Both the position numbers and the translations under genes were made by a program. The notes under the pieces are model-generated. The model saw only the letters and a list, made by a program, of their open reading frames with translations, did not search any database and was not told where the DNA came from. Positions 26,198-35,520 of a stretch of DNA of 64,000 nt are shown here, piece by piece. Numbering within the stretch: the stretch's first letter is position 1; each line of letters starts with the position of its first letter. Location: positions 62,001 through 126,000 of the forward strand of contig NZ_JAJAVG010000004.1 of the NCBI RefSeq assembly GCF_020531915.1, in the 5' to 3' direction. The stretch is from Methylovorus mays (GTDB lineage Bacteria; Pseudomonadota; Gammaproteobacteria; Burkholderiales; Methylophilaceae).

Positions 26198-26512
26198 ATG
26201 TCTGTCACAATTGACCTTGCAACCATGCATCAATCCGCCGAGGCTGCGAGCCGCTTGATGCGAGTGCTTGCGAATGCAGATCGTCTGATGCTGCTTTGTC
26301 AGCTTACCCAACATGAGTTGTGCGTGAGTGAACTGGAAGAGATGCTGGATATCCGTCAGCCGACCCTCTCGCAACAGCTTACCGTGTTGCGGGAAGAGGG
26401 CTTGGTGACTACCAGACGCGAGGGCAAGAAAATTTACTACCAGATTGCGCCTGGTCCGGCACTGGCGGTGATGCAGGTGTTGTATCAACAGTTTTGCGGG
26501 GCTGAAGCCTAA
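26198..26512 (+). CDS. ArsR-family repressor, BigR/SqrR-like persulfide sensor
   Basis: A 104-residue winged-helix repressor. The helix-turn-helix is in LCVSELEEMLDIRQPTLSQQ and the wing in TTRREGKKIYYQI. Cys 42 (in ELCVSEL) and Cys 100 (in QQFCGAEA) occupy the positions of the two redox cysteines that form a tetrasulfide or disulfide in BigR and SqrR; an additional Cys 34 is present. The gene is divergent from the persulfide dioxygenase and heads an operon with a DUF442 protein and TauE. So it most likely releases the shared operator when sulfane sulfur rises. Metal binding of the ArsR type is unlikely. Confidence 0.9.
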   Translation: MSVTIDLATMHQSAEAASRLMRVLANADRLMLLCQLTQHELCVSELEEMLDIRQPTLSQQLTVLREEGLVTTRREGKKIYYQIAPGPALAVMQVLYQQFCGAEA

Positions 26513-26561
26513 AGGTGCCGCCTTTACGAGCCCGGCGTATTACTCATTTGAGGAGACAAGC

Positions 26562-27017
26562 ATGGCAATTAATCCAGTAAAGATAGACGATGCTTTTAGT
26601 CACTGTACCCAGGTTGCGGTGGAAGATATTCCTGCCATAGTGGCGGCCGGGTATAAAACCCTGATAAATAACCGACCCGATGCAGAAGATGGCGCAGGAC
26701 AACCAACAACGCCAGCACTGCGGGCTGCAGCCGAAGCTGCTGGATTATATTTTGTTGCCTTGCCCGTGATTCCTAACCAGATCAGTGCCGAGCAGGTGGC
26801 GGAGTACAAGCGCCTGATTGCCAACGCTCCTCGTCCCATGCTGGGCTTTTGCCGGAGTGGCAATCGCGCCAGCACCTTGTATCAGCGCGCTCAGGCGCTT
26901 TACCAGGAGGGGAGTGCGCCGACGCAAGAGGCTGGCAGCTGTGTGAGCGGCATGTGTCAATGGTTCAAGAGTAAATGCCTGATCCGCCGATTGTGGCGGG
27001 CGTTGAAAAGCCGTTAG
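26562..27017 (+). CDS. TIGR01244/DUF442 family sulfurtransferase (phosphatase-fold)
   Basis: A 151-residue protein of the DUF442 group, which has a dual-specificity-phosphatase fold but works with sulfur; the N-terminal domain of Blh in Xylella and Agrobacterium is the model. NNRPDAEDGAGQPTTP and the P-loop GFCRSGNRAS (Cys 97, Arg 103) are clear. The C-terminal 25 residues carry two further cysteines (SCVSGMC) and a basic tail, which is longer than in simple members. It lies 50 bases after the repressor with GAGGAG ahead of the ATG, in one operon with the exporter. Rhodanese-like persulfide transfer is the likely activity. Confidence 0.88.
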   Translation: MAINPVKIDDAFSHCTQVAVEDIPAIVAAGYKTLINNRPDAEDGAGQPTTPALRAAAEAAGLYFVALPVIPNQISAEQVAEYKRLIANAPRPMLGFCRSGNRASTLYQRAQALYQEGSAPTQEAGSCVSGMCQWFKSKCLIRRLWRALKSR

Positions 27018-27026
27018 GCCGGTGGC

Positions 27027-27818
27027 ATGGAGTTCTGGGCTATTGCCCTAACCGGGACGGTCGTTGGTCTGCTGCTTGCGTTGACTGGCGCAGGGGGCAG
27101 TATGCTGGCCGGCCCCCTGCTGATTCTATTGTTCGGGCTGGATGTGCGTCATGCTGCCCCGGTCGCTTTGCTGGCAGTTGCCTTGGCGAGTGGTACAGGG
27201 AGCATGCTTGGCTTGCGACAAGGGCAGGTGAGATATCGTGCCGCCATGCTGATTGCGATGTCTGGCATCATGGTCATGCCCTTGGGCTTATGGCTGGCGC
27301 AGGTTACTCCTGATCGGATATTGCTGGTGGTTTCGTCAGGGCTGTTGTCATGGGTGGGCTGGCGCAAATGGTTTGTTGGTCCTGAGCGTGCGTTACAGAA
27401 TTCCCAGCCTTGCCTGGTGCATCCTGCAGGGGGCAGGTTTATGTGGAATGCACCGTGTGTTTATAGTCTTGCCGGTTCTGGTGGCCTGGCCGGCTTTCTG
27501 TCAGGCTTGCTCGGCCTGGGGGGAGGTTTTGTGGTGTTGCCAGCGTTGCAGTACTTTTCAAACTTAAGCTATCCCGCCATCATCGCCACCACGCTATCGG
27601 CCCTAGCTCTTATTTCGCTGACTACCCTGGCATTCTCCGCGGGCAGTGGCTTGCTTGATCTGCATGTTGCATTGCCTTTTGCGCTGGGTGCCATTGCGGG
27701 CATGCTGGTGGGCGTGCGTATGCTGCCCACCATGCCCAAGTTGCTGATGCAAAGACTCTTTTCATTACTTGCTGCACTTGCGGCAATAAGCTTGCTATGG
27801 CGTGCCTGTGCCGCTTGA
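27027..27818 (+). CDS. TauE/SafE family sulfite/anion exporter
   Basis: A 263-residue inner-membrane protein with about eight hydrophobic helices and the family's paired glycine-rich repeats (TGTVVGLLLALTGAGGS near the start, GFLSGLLGLGGGFVVLPAL in the second half). Members export sulfite, sulfoacetate or other anions. It starts nine bases after the sulfurtransferase stop, so it is the last gene of the persulfide operon and probably removes sulfite made by the ETHE1-like enzyme. No unusual features. Confidence 0.9.
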   Translation: MEFWAIALTGTVVGLLLALTGAGGSMLAGPLLILLFGLDVRHAAPVALLAVALASGTGSMLGLRQGQVRYRAAMLIAMSGIMVMPLGLWLAQVTPDRILLVVSSGLLSWVGWRKWFVGPERALQNSQPCLVHPAGGRFMWNAPCVYSLAGSGGLAGFLSGLLGLGGGFVVLPALQYFSNLSYPAIIATTLSALALISLTTLAFSAGSGLLDLHVALPFALGAIAGMLVGVRMLPTMPKLLMQRLFSLLAALAAISLLWRACAA

Positions 27819-27900
27819 TTTGATTGCATGGCAAGCTTTTAAACAAAGCCAGTGATCTCCAGCGGCAAGCCGATTTTTGACTTTGTCAGGCTTAGGCCAT

Positions 27901-27924
27901 ATTATGATAATAATTCTCATTTGA
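27901..27924 (+). promoter_or_regulatory. Fur box upstream of the FecI-type sigma gene
   Basis: The run ATGATAATAATTCTCATTT closely follows the 19-base Fur consensus (GATAATGATAATCATTATC), with ATAAT and CTCATT half-sites. It lies about 15-35 bases ahead of ATG 27937, where it would overlap the promoter. It indicates repression of the operon when iron is plentiful. Confidence 0.85.
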
Positions 27925-27936
27925 TACTTTATTGTC

Positions 27937-28443
27937 ATGTCGTCAGGCTTGGTCTCTGAAACCATTCACGCGTTGTACAGCGATCATCATGGCTGGCTTT
28001 CCGGCTGGTTGCGCCGGAAGCTGGGCTGTACACACCAGGCAGCGGATCTTGCGCAGGATGTCTTTGTACGCATCATGTCGTCGCCTTCACAACCCATCAT
28101 GCGTGAACCGCGCGCCTATTTGACACGTGTGGCACATGGTCTGGTGGTTAATCACTGGCGTCGTCGCGAGGTCGAGCAGGCCTATCTGGATGCCTTGCAG
28201 AATTTGCCGCCATCCATGGTACCTTCGGTGGAGCAGCGTCTGCTGGTGCTGGAAACCTTGTTTGAGATTGAGCGCATGCTGTCCGGTCTGCCCATCAAGG
28301 TCAGGCAGGCGTTCCTGTTGTCGCAGATGGATGGCATGAAGTATGCCGATATTGCCATTGAGCTCAATGTTTCTGAGCGCATGGTGAAAAAATACATGGC
28401 ACAAGCCATGTTGGCTTGCCTCACGCTGGGCAGGGCCATTTGA
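27937..28443 (+). CDS. ECF sigma factor, FecI type
   Basis: A 168-residue sigma-70-family factor of the iron-starvation group. Region 2 shows HQAADLAQDVFVRIMSS and region 4 shows LPIKVRQAFLLSQMDGMKYADIAIELNVSERMVKKYM. With FecR it forms a cell-surface signalling chain: the ferri-siderophore receptor signals to FecR, which frees the sigma factor to transcribe the receptor gene. A Fur box precedes it, and its TGA overlaps the fecR-like ATG (TGATG). Confidence 0.93.
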   Translation: MSSGLVSETIHALYSDHHGWLSGWLRRKLGCTHQAADLAQDVFVRIMSSPSQPIMREPRAYLTRVAHGLVVNHWRRREVEQAYLDALQNLPPSMVPSVEQRLLVLETLFEIERMLSGLPIKVRQAFLLSQMDGMKYADIAIELNVSERMVKKYMAQAMLACLTLGRAI

Positions 28444-29441
28444 TGGAAACACTGGCAGACAACCACCACATAGCCGACCATCCCTCGTATGCCACGTTGC
28501 AGCAAGCCGCAGAATGGTTCGCCATGCTGCATGCAGGCGAGTTTGATGCACAGGAGCATGCGGCCTGGCAGGCGTGGTTGGAACAGGACAATGCGCATCG
28601 TCTGGCCTGGCAGCAGGTAGAAAATGTCATGCGCAAATTTCAATACATGGAAGATGATGCCGCGCGCCAGACCTTGCGTTCCATGGGGCAGGGTCGCCGT
28701 CGCGTCATCAAATCCATCTTGGCTCTCAGCCTGTTAAGTGCGGGCGGCTGGGGCATCACACGGCAACCCGCGGTGCAACAATGGTCCGGAATTATGATGG
28801 CACAACATACCACCCGCATCGGCGAACGTCGCCGCATGCAATTGGCGGACGGCAGCCTTTTATGGCTCAACACCGCGAGTGCGGTCAATATTGAATACAG
28901 CACCAGCCAGCGTCATATTCAACTGGTGGCTGGTGAGGTCTGGGTGCAGACCGCTTTCGACACCATGCAGCCTGGCCGCCCCTTCCTTGTTTCTACCCGG
29001 CATGGTCAGCTGCAGGCACTGGGCACCCGGTTCAATGTGCTCGACGACGGCCAGCGCTCCCATGTTGCCGTTTTTGAAGGCGCTGTCGCCATACGCTTGC
29101 CGCAGGCCAGCCAGCCAGGCCTGATCGTGCAAGCCGGCGAGCAAAGCAGTTTTGACGGGATATCCATCCAGCCTGCCCGCGAAGCAGACCCTGCGATGGA
29201 TTCATGGACGCATGGCATGCTTGTGGCCGATAACCTGCCACTCCCGGAGTTTGTCGCCAGACTGGAACGTTATCGTCGTGGTCACCTTGGTTACGACCCT
29301 GCTTTATCCCATCTGCGCATCGTCGGCGCATTCCCTTTACAAGACACCGACCGTGCACTTCACCTGCTCGAACAAACCTTGCCCGTACATGTGCATCGTC
29401 TTTTGCCTTGGTGGGTGACACTCGAGCCTCGTGCGTCATAG
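28443..29441 (+). CDS. FecR-family anti-sigma / signal transducer
   Basis: A 332-residue inner-membrane regulator from ATG 28443. Residues 1-75 are the cytoplasmic sigma-binding part (AAEWFAMLHAGEFDAQEHAAW, with the DUF4880-type WQAWLEQD motif), a membrane helix lies near 83-98 (ILALSLLSAGGWGITRQ), and the periplasmic FecR domain follows (RIGERRRMQLADGSLLWLNT, GEVWVQTAF, LGTRFNVLDDGQRSHVAVFEG). It is coupled to the sigma gene by a one-base overlap. The domain contacts the signalling domain of the TonB receptor encoded next. Confidence 0.93.
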   Translation: METLADNHHIADHPSYATLQQAAEWFAMLHAGEFDAQEHAAWQAWLEQDNAHRLAWQQVENVMRKFQYMEDDAARQTLRSMGQGRRRVIKSILALSLLSAGGWGITRQPAVQQWSGIMMAQHTTRIGERRRMQLADGSLLWLNTASAVNIEYSTSQRHIQLVAGEVWVQTAFDTMQPGRPFLVSTRHGQLQALGTRFNVLDDGQRSHVAVFEGAVAIRLPQASQPGLIVQAGEQSSFDGISIQPAREADPAMDSWTHGMLVADNLPLPEFVARLERYRRGHLGYDPALSHLRIVGAFPLQDTDRALHLLEQTLPVHVHRLLPWWVTLEPRAS

Positions 29442-29553
29442 ATGAGATTACGAATGCAAAACAGATAATTTGCAGAGATAGGTTCCCTTTTTCTGATTTC
29501 GATTGGCAATACAGATGAAGCATTGCCGAATACATTTTCTTAAAGGGGAATTC

Positions 29554-32034
29554 ATGCAACATCATCATGCGCGTTTTTTCAAAAAACGTATCACCAATGC
29601 CGTTCAGCTGACATTGCTGGCGGTACCGTTAAGCTTTGCCATCCCGCAGATCATCACGGACAGTCACGCTGCTGAGCAGCAGGTTTCCGCTGCACGCCAG
29701 TACCAGATTCCTGCCGGATCGTTGAGCCGTGTGTTGAGCCAGTTTGCTGCCGAGGCCGGAATTGCGCTCTCGGTAGACGGTTCGCTCACCGAGGGGCGGC
29801 AAAGTGCGGGTCTGCAAGGTCGCTATACAGTAAACGCCGGCTTGGCCGCCTTGCTGGCGAATACCGGGCTGGAGGCCGCGACGCTTAGCGATGGCGGATA
29901 TACGCTGCGCAAGGCGGAAGCACCAACCCAACCTTCATCCAACGCCGAGCAACTGCCGGAGGTGAATGTCAGTGCGGCGGCGGAGCAGGAAAGTCCCACG
30001 GGGCCAGCCAAAGGCTATGTCGCCAAGCGCAGCCTGACTGCAACCAAAACTGATACTGCAGTAATTGAGTCACCGCAATCGATAGCGATTGTCACGCGTG
30101 AGCAGATGGATATGCAGGGCGTGCAGTCGGTCAGCGAAGCCCTGCGTTATACCGCAGGGGTAATGTCTGAAGCGAATGGACCGGACCCACGCTCGGATTT
30201 CATCATGATTCGAGGCTTTGACTCCAATGGCCGCGATCAATACCGGGACGGCTTGCGTGCATACGCATTCAATAACCAGGGTGGCACCGTGATCGAGCCG
30301 TACGGACTCGAGCGCGTGGAAATTTTGCGTGGACCATCTTCCATTCTGTATGGGCAGGGCGGGCCAGGTGGTCTGGTTAACCTGGTGAGCAAACGCCCTA
30401 CCGATAAGACGGTACGCGAAGTGCAGGCTCAGCTGGGCAGCTACGACCGCAAACAGCTCGCGGCTGATTTTGGTGGCTTGCTGACGGATGACGGTACCTG
30501 GAGCTATCGCCTGACCGGATTGGTGCGTGACAGTGACACGCAAATTGACCATGTGAAGGATGATCGTGTGTTTATTGCACCAGCCCTGACCTGGCGTCCC
30601 AGTGACTTCACAACACTGACCCTGCTGACCGATTACCAGAAGAACGAGCGTGGGCAGGGCTATCAGGCATGGCCACGTGTCGGTACTTTGTATAACAGTG
30701 CCTATGGCAAGATATCCACCAGTCGCTTTGTCGGTGAGCCAGGTATCGACAAGTTTGATCAGGAACGCTATTCCGCAGGCTATCTGTTCGAGCACATTTT
30801 CAACGATCATGTCCTGTTTCGCCAGAATCTGCGCTATCAGAACATGAAGACAGATGCGACGTCTGTGTACATGAGTGGCTTGAATGCGGACCAGCGCACG
30901 GTGGGCCGGTATGGTGGCTCCAGCAATGAAGATATTGATAATCTGACGCTCGATAACCATGTGCAATTGAAATGGGCGCATGACCAGTTTGAGCACGTGG
31001 CGCTGATCGGGCTGGATGGACAGAAAATGAAAGGGGATGTAAAGGGTGGGTTCGCCATCCTCTCTGATCTGGATCTGTACGCGCCGGTCTATGGCAATTC
31101 CTCGGCTAACTTTACACGTAATAATGATGTGACTCAGAAACTGCGGCAGACCGGGGTGTATTTGCAGGATCAGATAAAAATTGCGAAAAAATGGGTAGTG
31201 ACTCTGGGAACCCGTCGCGACTGGGCAACCACTTCCAACAGGGATCATCTGGATGCATCCAGCTCCAGCGAGCAGGACGATAGCGCCACGACCTGGCGTG
31301 CGGGCCTCGTGTATCTCGCGGATAATGGATGGGCGCCTTATGCGAGTTATACCGAGTCATTCCTGCCGGTCATCGGCACGAGTTCTCCAGCACGTGGTAG
31401 CACTCCATTCAAGCCCGAAACCGGCAAGCAGTATGAAATTGGTCTGCGTTTCCAGCCTGCTGGCAAAAGCACGATGCTGACTTTTTCCTTGTTTGACCTA
31501 ACCCGACAAAACCTGACCACGGCTGACTTGCAGGATGCTACTGGCACTTACAGCATACAGCGGGGCGAGGTACAGTCACGTGGGTTTGAAGCCGAGGCCA
31601 AGACCCAAATGGCGAACGGCCTGGATCTGGTGGCGAGTTATACCCACACGCTGATGGAAATCACCAAGAGCAACGATGGTGTCCAAGGAAACGCGCCTGG
31701 TAATGTGCCAAAGCATACCGCCACACTGTGGGCCAACTATCGCCTGCCGGAATCCATTCTTGCCGGAATGACGGTAGGCGGTGGGTTGCGCTATATCGGA
31801 AGTCGTTATGGTGAGGATGACAACAGCTACAAGCTGCCGTCGTACACTCTGGTCGATGCAGTATTGCGTTACGACCTTGCCAGCCTGGGCGATCAATGGA
31901 AAGGCTGGAAGTTTGCCCTCAATGCCAGCAATCTGTTCGACAAGGAATATGTGGCGACCTGCGGCTACTATGGCGATGGCTGCAAATGGGGCTACCGTCG
32001 CAATGTGATGGGCACGCTGACCTATAGCTGGTAA
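29554..32034 (+). CDS. TonB-dependent siderophore receptor with STN signalling domain
   Basis: An 826-residue outer-membrane receptor from ATG 29554, chosen because AAAGGGGAA lies ahead and a signal peptide follows (LTLLAVPLSFAIPQ, cleavage after SHAA). Residues about 48-120 are a secretin/TonB N-terminal signalling domain (YQIPAGSLSRVLSQFAAEAG), followed by a plug domain (VIESPQSIAIVTREQMD, PYGLERVEILRGPSSILYGQ) and a 22-strand barrel ending in an aromatic residue (TLTYSW). This is the FpvA/FecA organisation, with a receptor that signals through the adjacent FecR-FecI pair. The siderophore, probably of hydroxamate or mixed type, cannot be told from sequence. Confidence 0.95.
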   Translation: MQHHHARFFKKRITNAVQLTLLAVPLSFAIPQIITDSHAAEQQVSAARQYQIPAGSLSRVLSQFAAEAGIALSVDGSLTEGRQSAGLQGRYTVNAGLAALLANTGLEAATLSDGGYTLRKAEAPTQPSSNAEQLPEVNVSAAAEQESPTGPAKGYVAKRSLTATKTDTAVIESPQSIAIVTREQMDMQGVQSVSEALRYTAGVMSEANGPDPRSDFIMIRGFDSNGRDQYRDGLRAYAFNNQGGTVIEPYGLERVEILRGPSSILYGQGGPGGLVNLVSKRPTDKTVREVQAQLGSYDRKQLAADFGGLLTDDGTWSYRLTGLVRDSDTQIDHVKDDRVFIAPALTWRPSDFTTLTLLTDYQKNERGQGYQAWPRVGTLYNSAYGKISTSRFVGEPGIDKFDQERYSAGYLFEHIFNDHVLFRQNLRYQNMKTDATSVYMSGLNADQRTVGRYGGSSNEDIDNLTLDNHVQLKWAHDQFEHVALIGLDGQKMKGDVKGGFAILSDLDLYAPVYGNSSANFTRNNDVTQKLRQTGVYLQDQIKIAKKWVVTLGTRRDWATTSNRDHLDASSSSEQDDSATTWRAGLVYLADNGWAPYASYTESFLPVIGTSSPARGSTPFKPETGKQYEIGLRFQPAGKSTMLTFSLFDLTRQNLTTADLQDATGTYSIQRGEVQSRGFEAEAKTQMANGLDLVASYTHTLMEITKSNDGVQGNAPGNVPKHTATLWANYRLPESILAGMTVGGGLRYIGSRYGEDDNSYKLPSYTLVDAVLRYDLASLGDQWKGWKFALNASNLFDKEYVATCGYYGDGCKWGYRRNVMGTLTYSW

Positions 32035-33245
32035 TGCGCGCGTATCTTGTTATCTGGCATCGCTGGGTAGGCCTGGCGATGGCGGTTTTTCTGGTGGTGG
32101 CCGGGTTTACCGGGGCGATCATTGCGTTTGAGGAGGAGGTCGATGGCTGGCTGAATCCGCATTTGCTGCATCCGGCATGGCAGGCGGGGCGCGCGCCGCT
32201 GAATGCCTATGCACTGCGCGAGGCTGCCCAGCGGCAGGCGCCTGCTGGCATGCGGGTGGATGAGTTGCTGTTGCATGTGGAAGCTGGTGAATCCGCTGCG
32301 TTCCGGTTGACCCCAGGCCCGTCTGTGGATGGCAAAGCTGCACTATTGCTGGCAGATGAGATGTTCCTGCATCCGCAAACCGGCGCCATGCTGGGGATGC
32401 GTCTGCGCGGCGACAGCCTGTTTCAGCGCGAAACGCTGGTGGGCTTTCTCTATAAGTTGCATTACTCGCTGGCCTTGCCGGGCAATAGTGGTCGATTGAT
32501 TTTTGGCATCATCGCCGTGCTGTGGACGCTGGATAGTGTTGTCGCGTTTTATCTCACCTTGCCGCGTCGGCAGCAAGCGGCCAAGGCATCCTATCTGAGT
32601 CGATGGAAACCGGCCTGGCTGATCAAGTGGCAGGCCGGTGCTACTCGCATCAACTTTGATCTGCACCGGGCGTTTGGCTTGTGGCTGTGCATGGTATTGC
32701 TGATGTTTGCCTGGTCCAGCGTCATGTTTAATCTGCGCGAGCAGGTGTATATGCCGGTGATGAAAACCATGTTTGATTTTGATCTTTCATGGCGCTCCAT
32801 TCCGCCGCTGGCACAGCCTCTTGCCCATGCGCCCATGCCGTGGCCTCAGGCACACGCCATGGCGCGCCATGCCATGCAGCGCTTCAGCGCCGAGCGTGGG
32901 CTCAAGGTGGATTTTGAAGACCGCTTGCGGCTGGACAGGCAGCGCGGGCTGTATGCGTATTCTGTGCATAGCGATGCCGATCTGCGCAGCGATCGTGGTA
33001 ATACCGCGATTCTGATTGACGCCGCGACGGGAGAGATCAAAGGCTGGTGGCTGCCTACGGGCGACAAGGCCGGAAATACCGTCAGCAACTGGCTGGGGGC
33101 GCTGCATATGGGGCAGGTGTTTGGGCTGCCTTACCGCATGTTTGTGAGTTTCTGCGGCCTGGCGCTGGTGCTGGTCTCTGTGACCGGGGTGCTGATCTGG
33201 TGGAAAAAGCGCCATGGCAAGCAATCGCGACGCGCTGCCAGATAG
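32034..33245 (+). CDS. PepSY-associated membrane protein (siderophore-reductase-like)
   Basis: A 403-residue inner-membrane protein of the PepSY_TM family. It opens RAYLVIWHRWVGLAMAVFLV with the conserved W-H-R-W-x-G, and has four hydrophobic helices (last: MFVSFCGLALVLVSVTGVLI) and paired histidines such as HYSLALPGNSGR and ALHMGQVFGLP. FpvG/PiuB-type members of this family help reduce or release iron from siderophores in the periplasm. Its ATG overlaps the receptor stop (TAATG), so it is the last gene of the iron operon. A bidirectional terminator follows 70 bases later. Confidence 0.88.
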   Translation: MRAYLVIWHRWVGLAMAVFLVVAGFTGAIIAFEEEVDGWLNPHLLHPAWQAGRAPLNAYALREAAQRQAPAGMRVDELLLHVEAGESAAFRLTPGPSVDGKAALLLADEMFLHPQTGAMLGMRLRGDSLFQRETLVGFLYKLHYSLALPGNSGRLIFGIIAVLWTLDSVVAFYLTLPRRQQAAKASYLSRWKPAWLIKWQAGATRINFDLHRAFGLWLCMVLLMFAWSSVMFNLREQVYMPVMKTMFDFDLSWRSIPPLAQPLAHAPMPWPQAHAMARHAMQRFSAERGLKVDFEDRLRLDRQRGLYAYSVHSDADLRSDRGNTAILIDAATGEIKGWWLPTGDKAGNTVSNWLGALHMGQVFGLPYRMFVSFCGLALVLVSVTGVLIWWKKRHGKQSRRAAR

Positions 33246-33316
33246 TATGCGCACCCAATAACATGAGAAAAAGCTGCATCCGTCATAGTCCACATTTGCG
33301 CCAATACATTAGCCAA

Positions 33317-33348
33317 TAAAAAAGCCGCAGATAGCGGCGGCTTTTTTA
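33317..33348. terminator. Bidirectional terminator between the iron operon and acs
   Basis: AAAGCCGC (33321-33328) pairs with GCGGCTTT (33337-33344) with an 8-base loop; an A run before and a T run after the stem let it work in both directions. It serves the iron operon from the left and acs from the right. Confidence 0.85.
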
Positions 33349-33384
33349 TGCATGATGCTTAGGTCAACCAGTGATGGCGGCTTG

Positions 33385-35346
33385 TCAGGAAACAGCCTGC
33401 TTCAGCTGTTCCAGAATGGCCGGATTATCCAGTGTGGAAATATCGGAAGTGATTTCCTCGCCCTTGGCCAGCGAGCGCAGCAGGCGGCGCATGATCTTGC
33501 CGGAGCGGGTTTTGGGCAGGTTGTCGCCAAAGCGGATTTCATCCGGCTTGGCGATGGGGCCGATTTCCTTGCCTACCCAGTCACGCAGTTGCGCTACGAT
33601 TTGTTTCGCCTCATCGCCTTCCGGGCGGGCACCTTTCAGCACGACATAAGCGACAATGGATTCGCCCTTGATCTCATGCGGCTTGCCGACCACGGCAGCC
33701 TCTGCCACCAGCGGATGGGCTACCAGCGCGGATTCAATTTCCATGGTGCCAAGGCGGTGACCGGAAACATTCAGCACATCGTCAATGCGGCCCATGATCC
33801 AGAAATAGCCATCATCGTCACGGTGGGCCGAATCCCCTGCCAGGTAAACGCCTTTCAGCTCTTCAGGGAAATATGATTTCTTGAAGCGCTCCGGATCATT
33901 CCAGATGGTACGTATCATGGATGGCCATGGCTTCTTGACCACCAGCAGACCACCGCCAGTGCCATCAATATGGCTGCCATCTTCATTGACGATATCCATC
34001 ATGATGCCGGGCAGGGGACGGGTGCAGGAGCCGGGCTTGGCATTGATGGCACCGGGCAACGGGGCAATCATGTGCGCGCCGGTTTCAGTTTGCCACCAGG
34101 TATCCACAATCGGGCAGCGCTCGCGGCCCACCGTTTTGTGATACCACATCCAGGCCTCAGGGTTGATGGGCTCGCCCACCGTGCCCAACAGGCGCAGGCT
34201 GGAAAGATCGTAATTATTGGGTAAATCGCCGCCCAGCTTGATCAGCGAACGAATCGCCGTGGGCGCCGTGTAAAATACGCTGACCTTGTGCTTTTCGATC
34301 ATCTGCCAGAAACGGCCTGCATCGGGATAAGTTGGCACGCCCTCAAAGACGACTTGCGTGCTGCCCAGCGCCAGCGGACCATAGGCCACATAGCTGTGGC
34401 CGGTAATCCAGCCCACATCGGCCGTGCACCAGAAAATATCCGTGGCTTTATGGTCGAATACCCATTTCATGCTCATGACCGCACCCAGCAGATAGCCGCC
34501 AGTGGAGTGCTGCACGCCCTTGGGTTTGCCGGTGGAGCCTGAGGTGTAGAGAATGAACAGTGGATGCTCGGCATTGACCCAGGTTGGCTCGCAGTAGTCG
34601 GATTCTGCGCTTTCCAGATCATGCCACCACAGGTCACGCGCATTCCAGGCAACCTCGCCGCCGGTGCGTTTATAGACAATCACGCTGGTCACGGCTTCAC
34701 AACCACCCAAGCTCAAGGCTTCGTCCACGGCGGGTTTCAGCGGCATGGCACGGCCGCCACGCATCTGGCCATCGGAGGTGATCACCAGCTTGGCACCCAC
34801 ATCGGTGATGCGCTCATGCAGGCTTTTAGAGGAGAAGCCGCCAAACACCACGGAGTGAATCGCACCAATACGCGCACAGGCTTGCATGGCGACTATTGCT
34901 TCCACGCTCATGGGCAGGTAGATGATTACGCGATCGCCTTTACCGACGCCCTGTTTTTTCAGGGCATTGGCAAAGCGGCAAACGCGCTGATGTAGCTGGC
35001 GATAGGTGACGGTGGTGACCGTGCCGTCGTCGGCTTCAAAAATCAGCGCGGCTTTGTCGCCACGGGTAGAGAGGTGGCGATCCAGGCTATTGTAGGAAGC
35101 ATTGAGTTCGCCATCGTGGAACCAGCGATAAAAGGGCGCATCGGCTTCATCCAGCACGGCGGTGAACGGCTTGTGCCAATCCAGCTCCTTTTGCGCGAGT
35201 GCAGCCCAGAAGCCGGGGTAATCCTGCTCGGCCTGCTGGCAAAGCGCGGTGTATTGTTCCAGACCTGAAATGGTGGCTGCCTGCTTGAAGGCCTCCTGTG
35301 GGGGGAAAACGCGGGTTTCGGTCAGAACGGTTTCAATCGATGACAT
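33385..35346 (-). CDS. acs: Acetyl-CoA synthetase
   Basis: A 653-residue AMP-forming ligase that makes acetyl-CoA from acetate through acetyl-AMP. [20 protein letters not shown] is the nucleotide loop, [14 protein letters not shown] is the acyl-adenylate motif, and [12 protein letters not shown] holds the catalytic Lys (about residue 617), which is the usual site of regulatory acetylation. Length and domains are complete. The gene is alone on the minus strand, divergent from glnE, with 174 bases between the two starts. In a methylotroph its role would be scavenging of acetate. Confidence 0.98.
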   Translation of the reverse strand: MSSIETVLTETRVFPPQEAFKQAATISGLEQYTALCQQAEQDYPGFWAALAQKELDWHKPFTAVLDEADAPFYRWFHDGELNASYNSLDRHLSTRGDKAALIFEADDGTVTTVTYRQLHQRVCRFANALKKQGVGKGDRVIIYLPMSVEAIVAMQACARIGAIHSVVFGGFSSKSLHERITDVGAKLVITSDGQMRGGRAMPLKPAVDEALSLGGCEAVTSVIVYKRTGGEVAWNARDLWWHDLESAESDYCEPTWVNAEHPLFILYTSGSTGKPKGVQHSTGGYLLGAVMSMKWVFDHKATDIFWCTADVGWITGHSYVAYGPLALGSTQVVFEGVPTYPDAGRFWQMIEKHKVSVFYTAPTAIRSLIKLGGDLPNNYDLSSLRLLGTVGEPINPEAWMWYHKTVGRERCPIVDTWWQTETGAHMIAPLPGAINAKPGSCTRPLPGIMMDIVNEDGSHIDGTGGGLLVVKKPWPSMIRTIWNDPERFKKSYFPEELKGVYLAGDSAHRDDDGYFWIMGRIDDVLNVSGHRLGTMEIESALVAHPLVAEAAVVGKPHEIKGESIVAYVVLKGARPEGDEAKQIVAQLRDWVGKEIGPIAKPDEIRFGDNLPKTRSGKIMRRLLRSLAKGEEITSDISTLDNPAILEQLKQAVS

Positions 35347-35520
35347 TCAGAGATCTCCAGCAAGCACTTATCGTTGTGTTATCAGCGGCCTGGTGATGAA
35401 GGTGGCTAGACCTGATGGTCGCCAACCCCAGCCCGGCCTGATTTTGGGTTATTCTTCAACTGTTACAAAAGGTAACGAAAAAAATCTTCCACATAATACC
35501 ACCAGCCAAGCTGATTTTTG

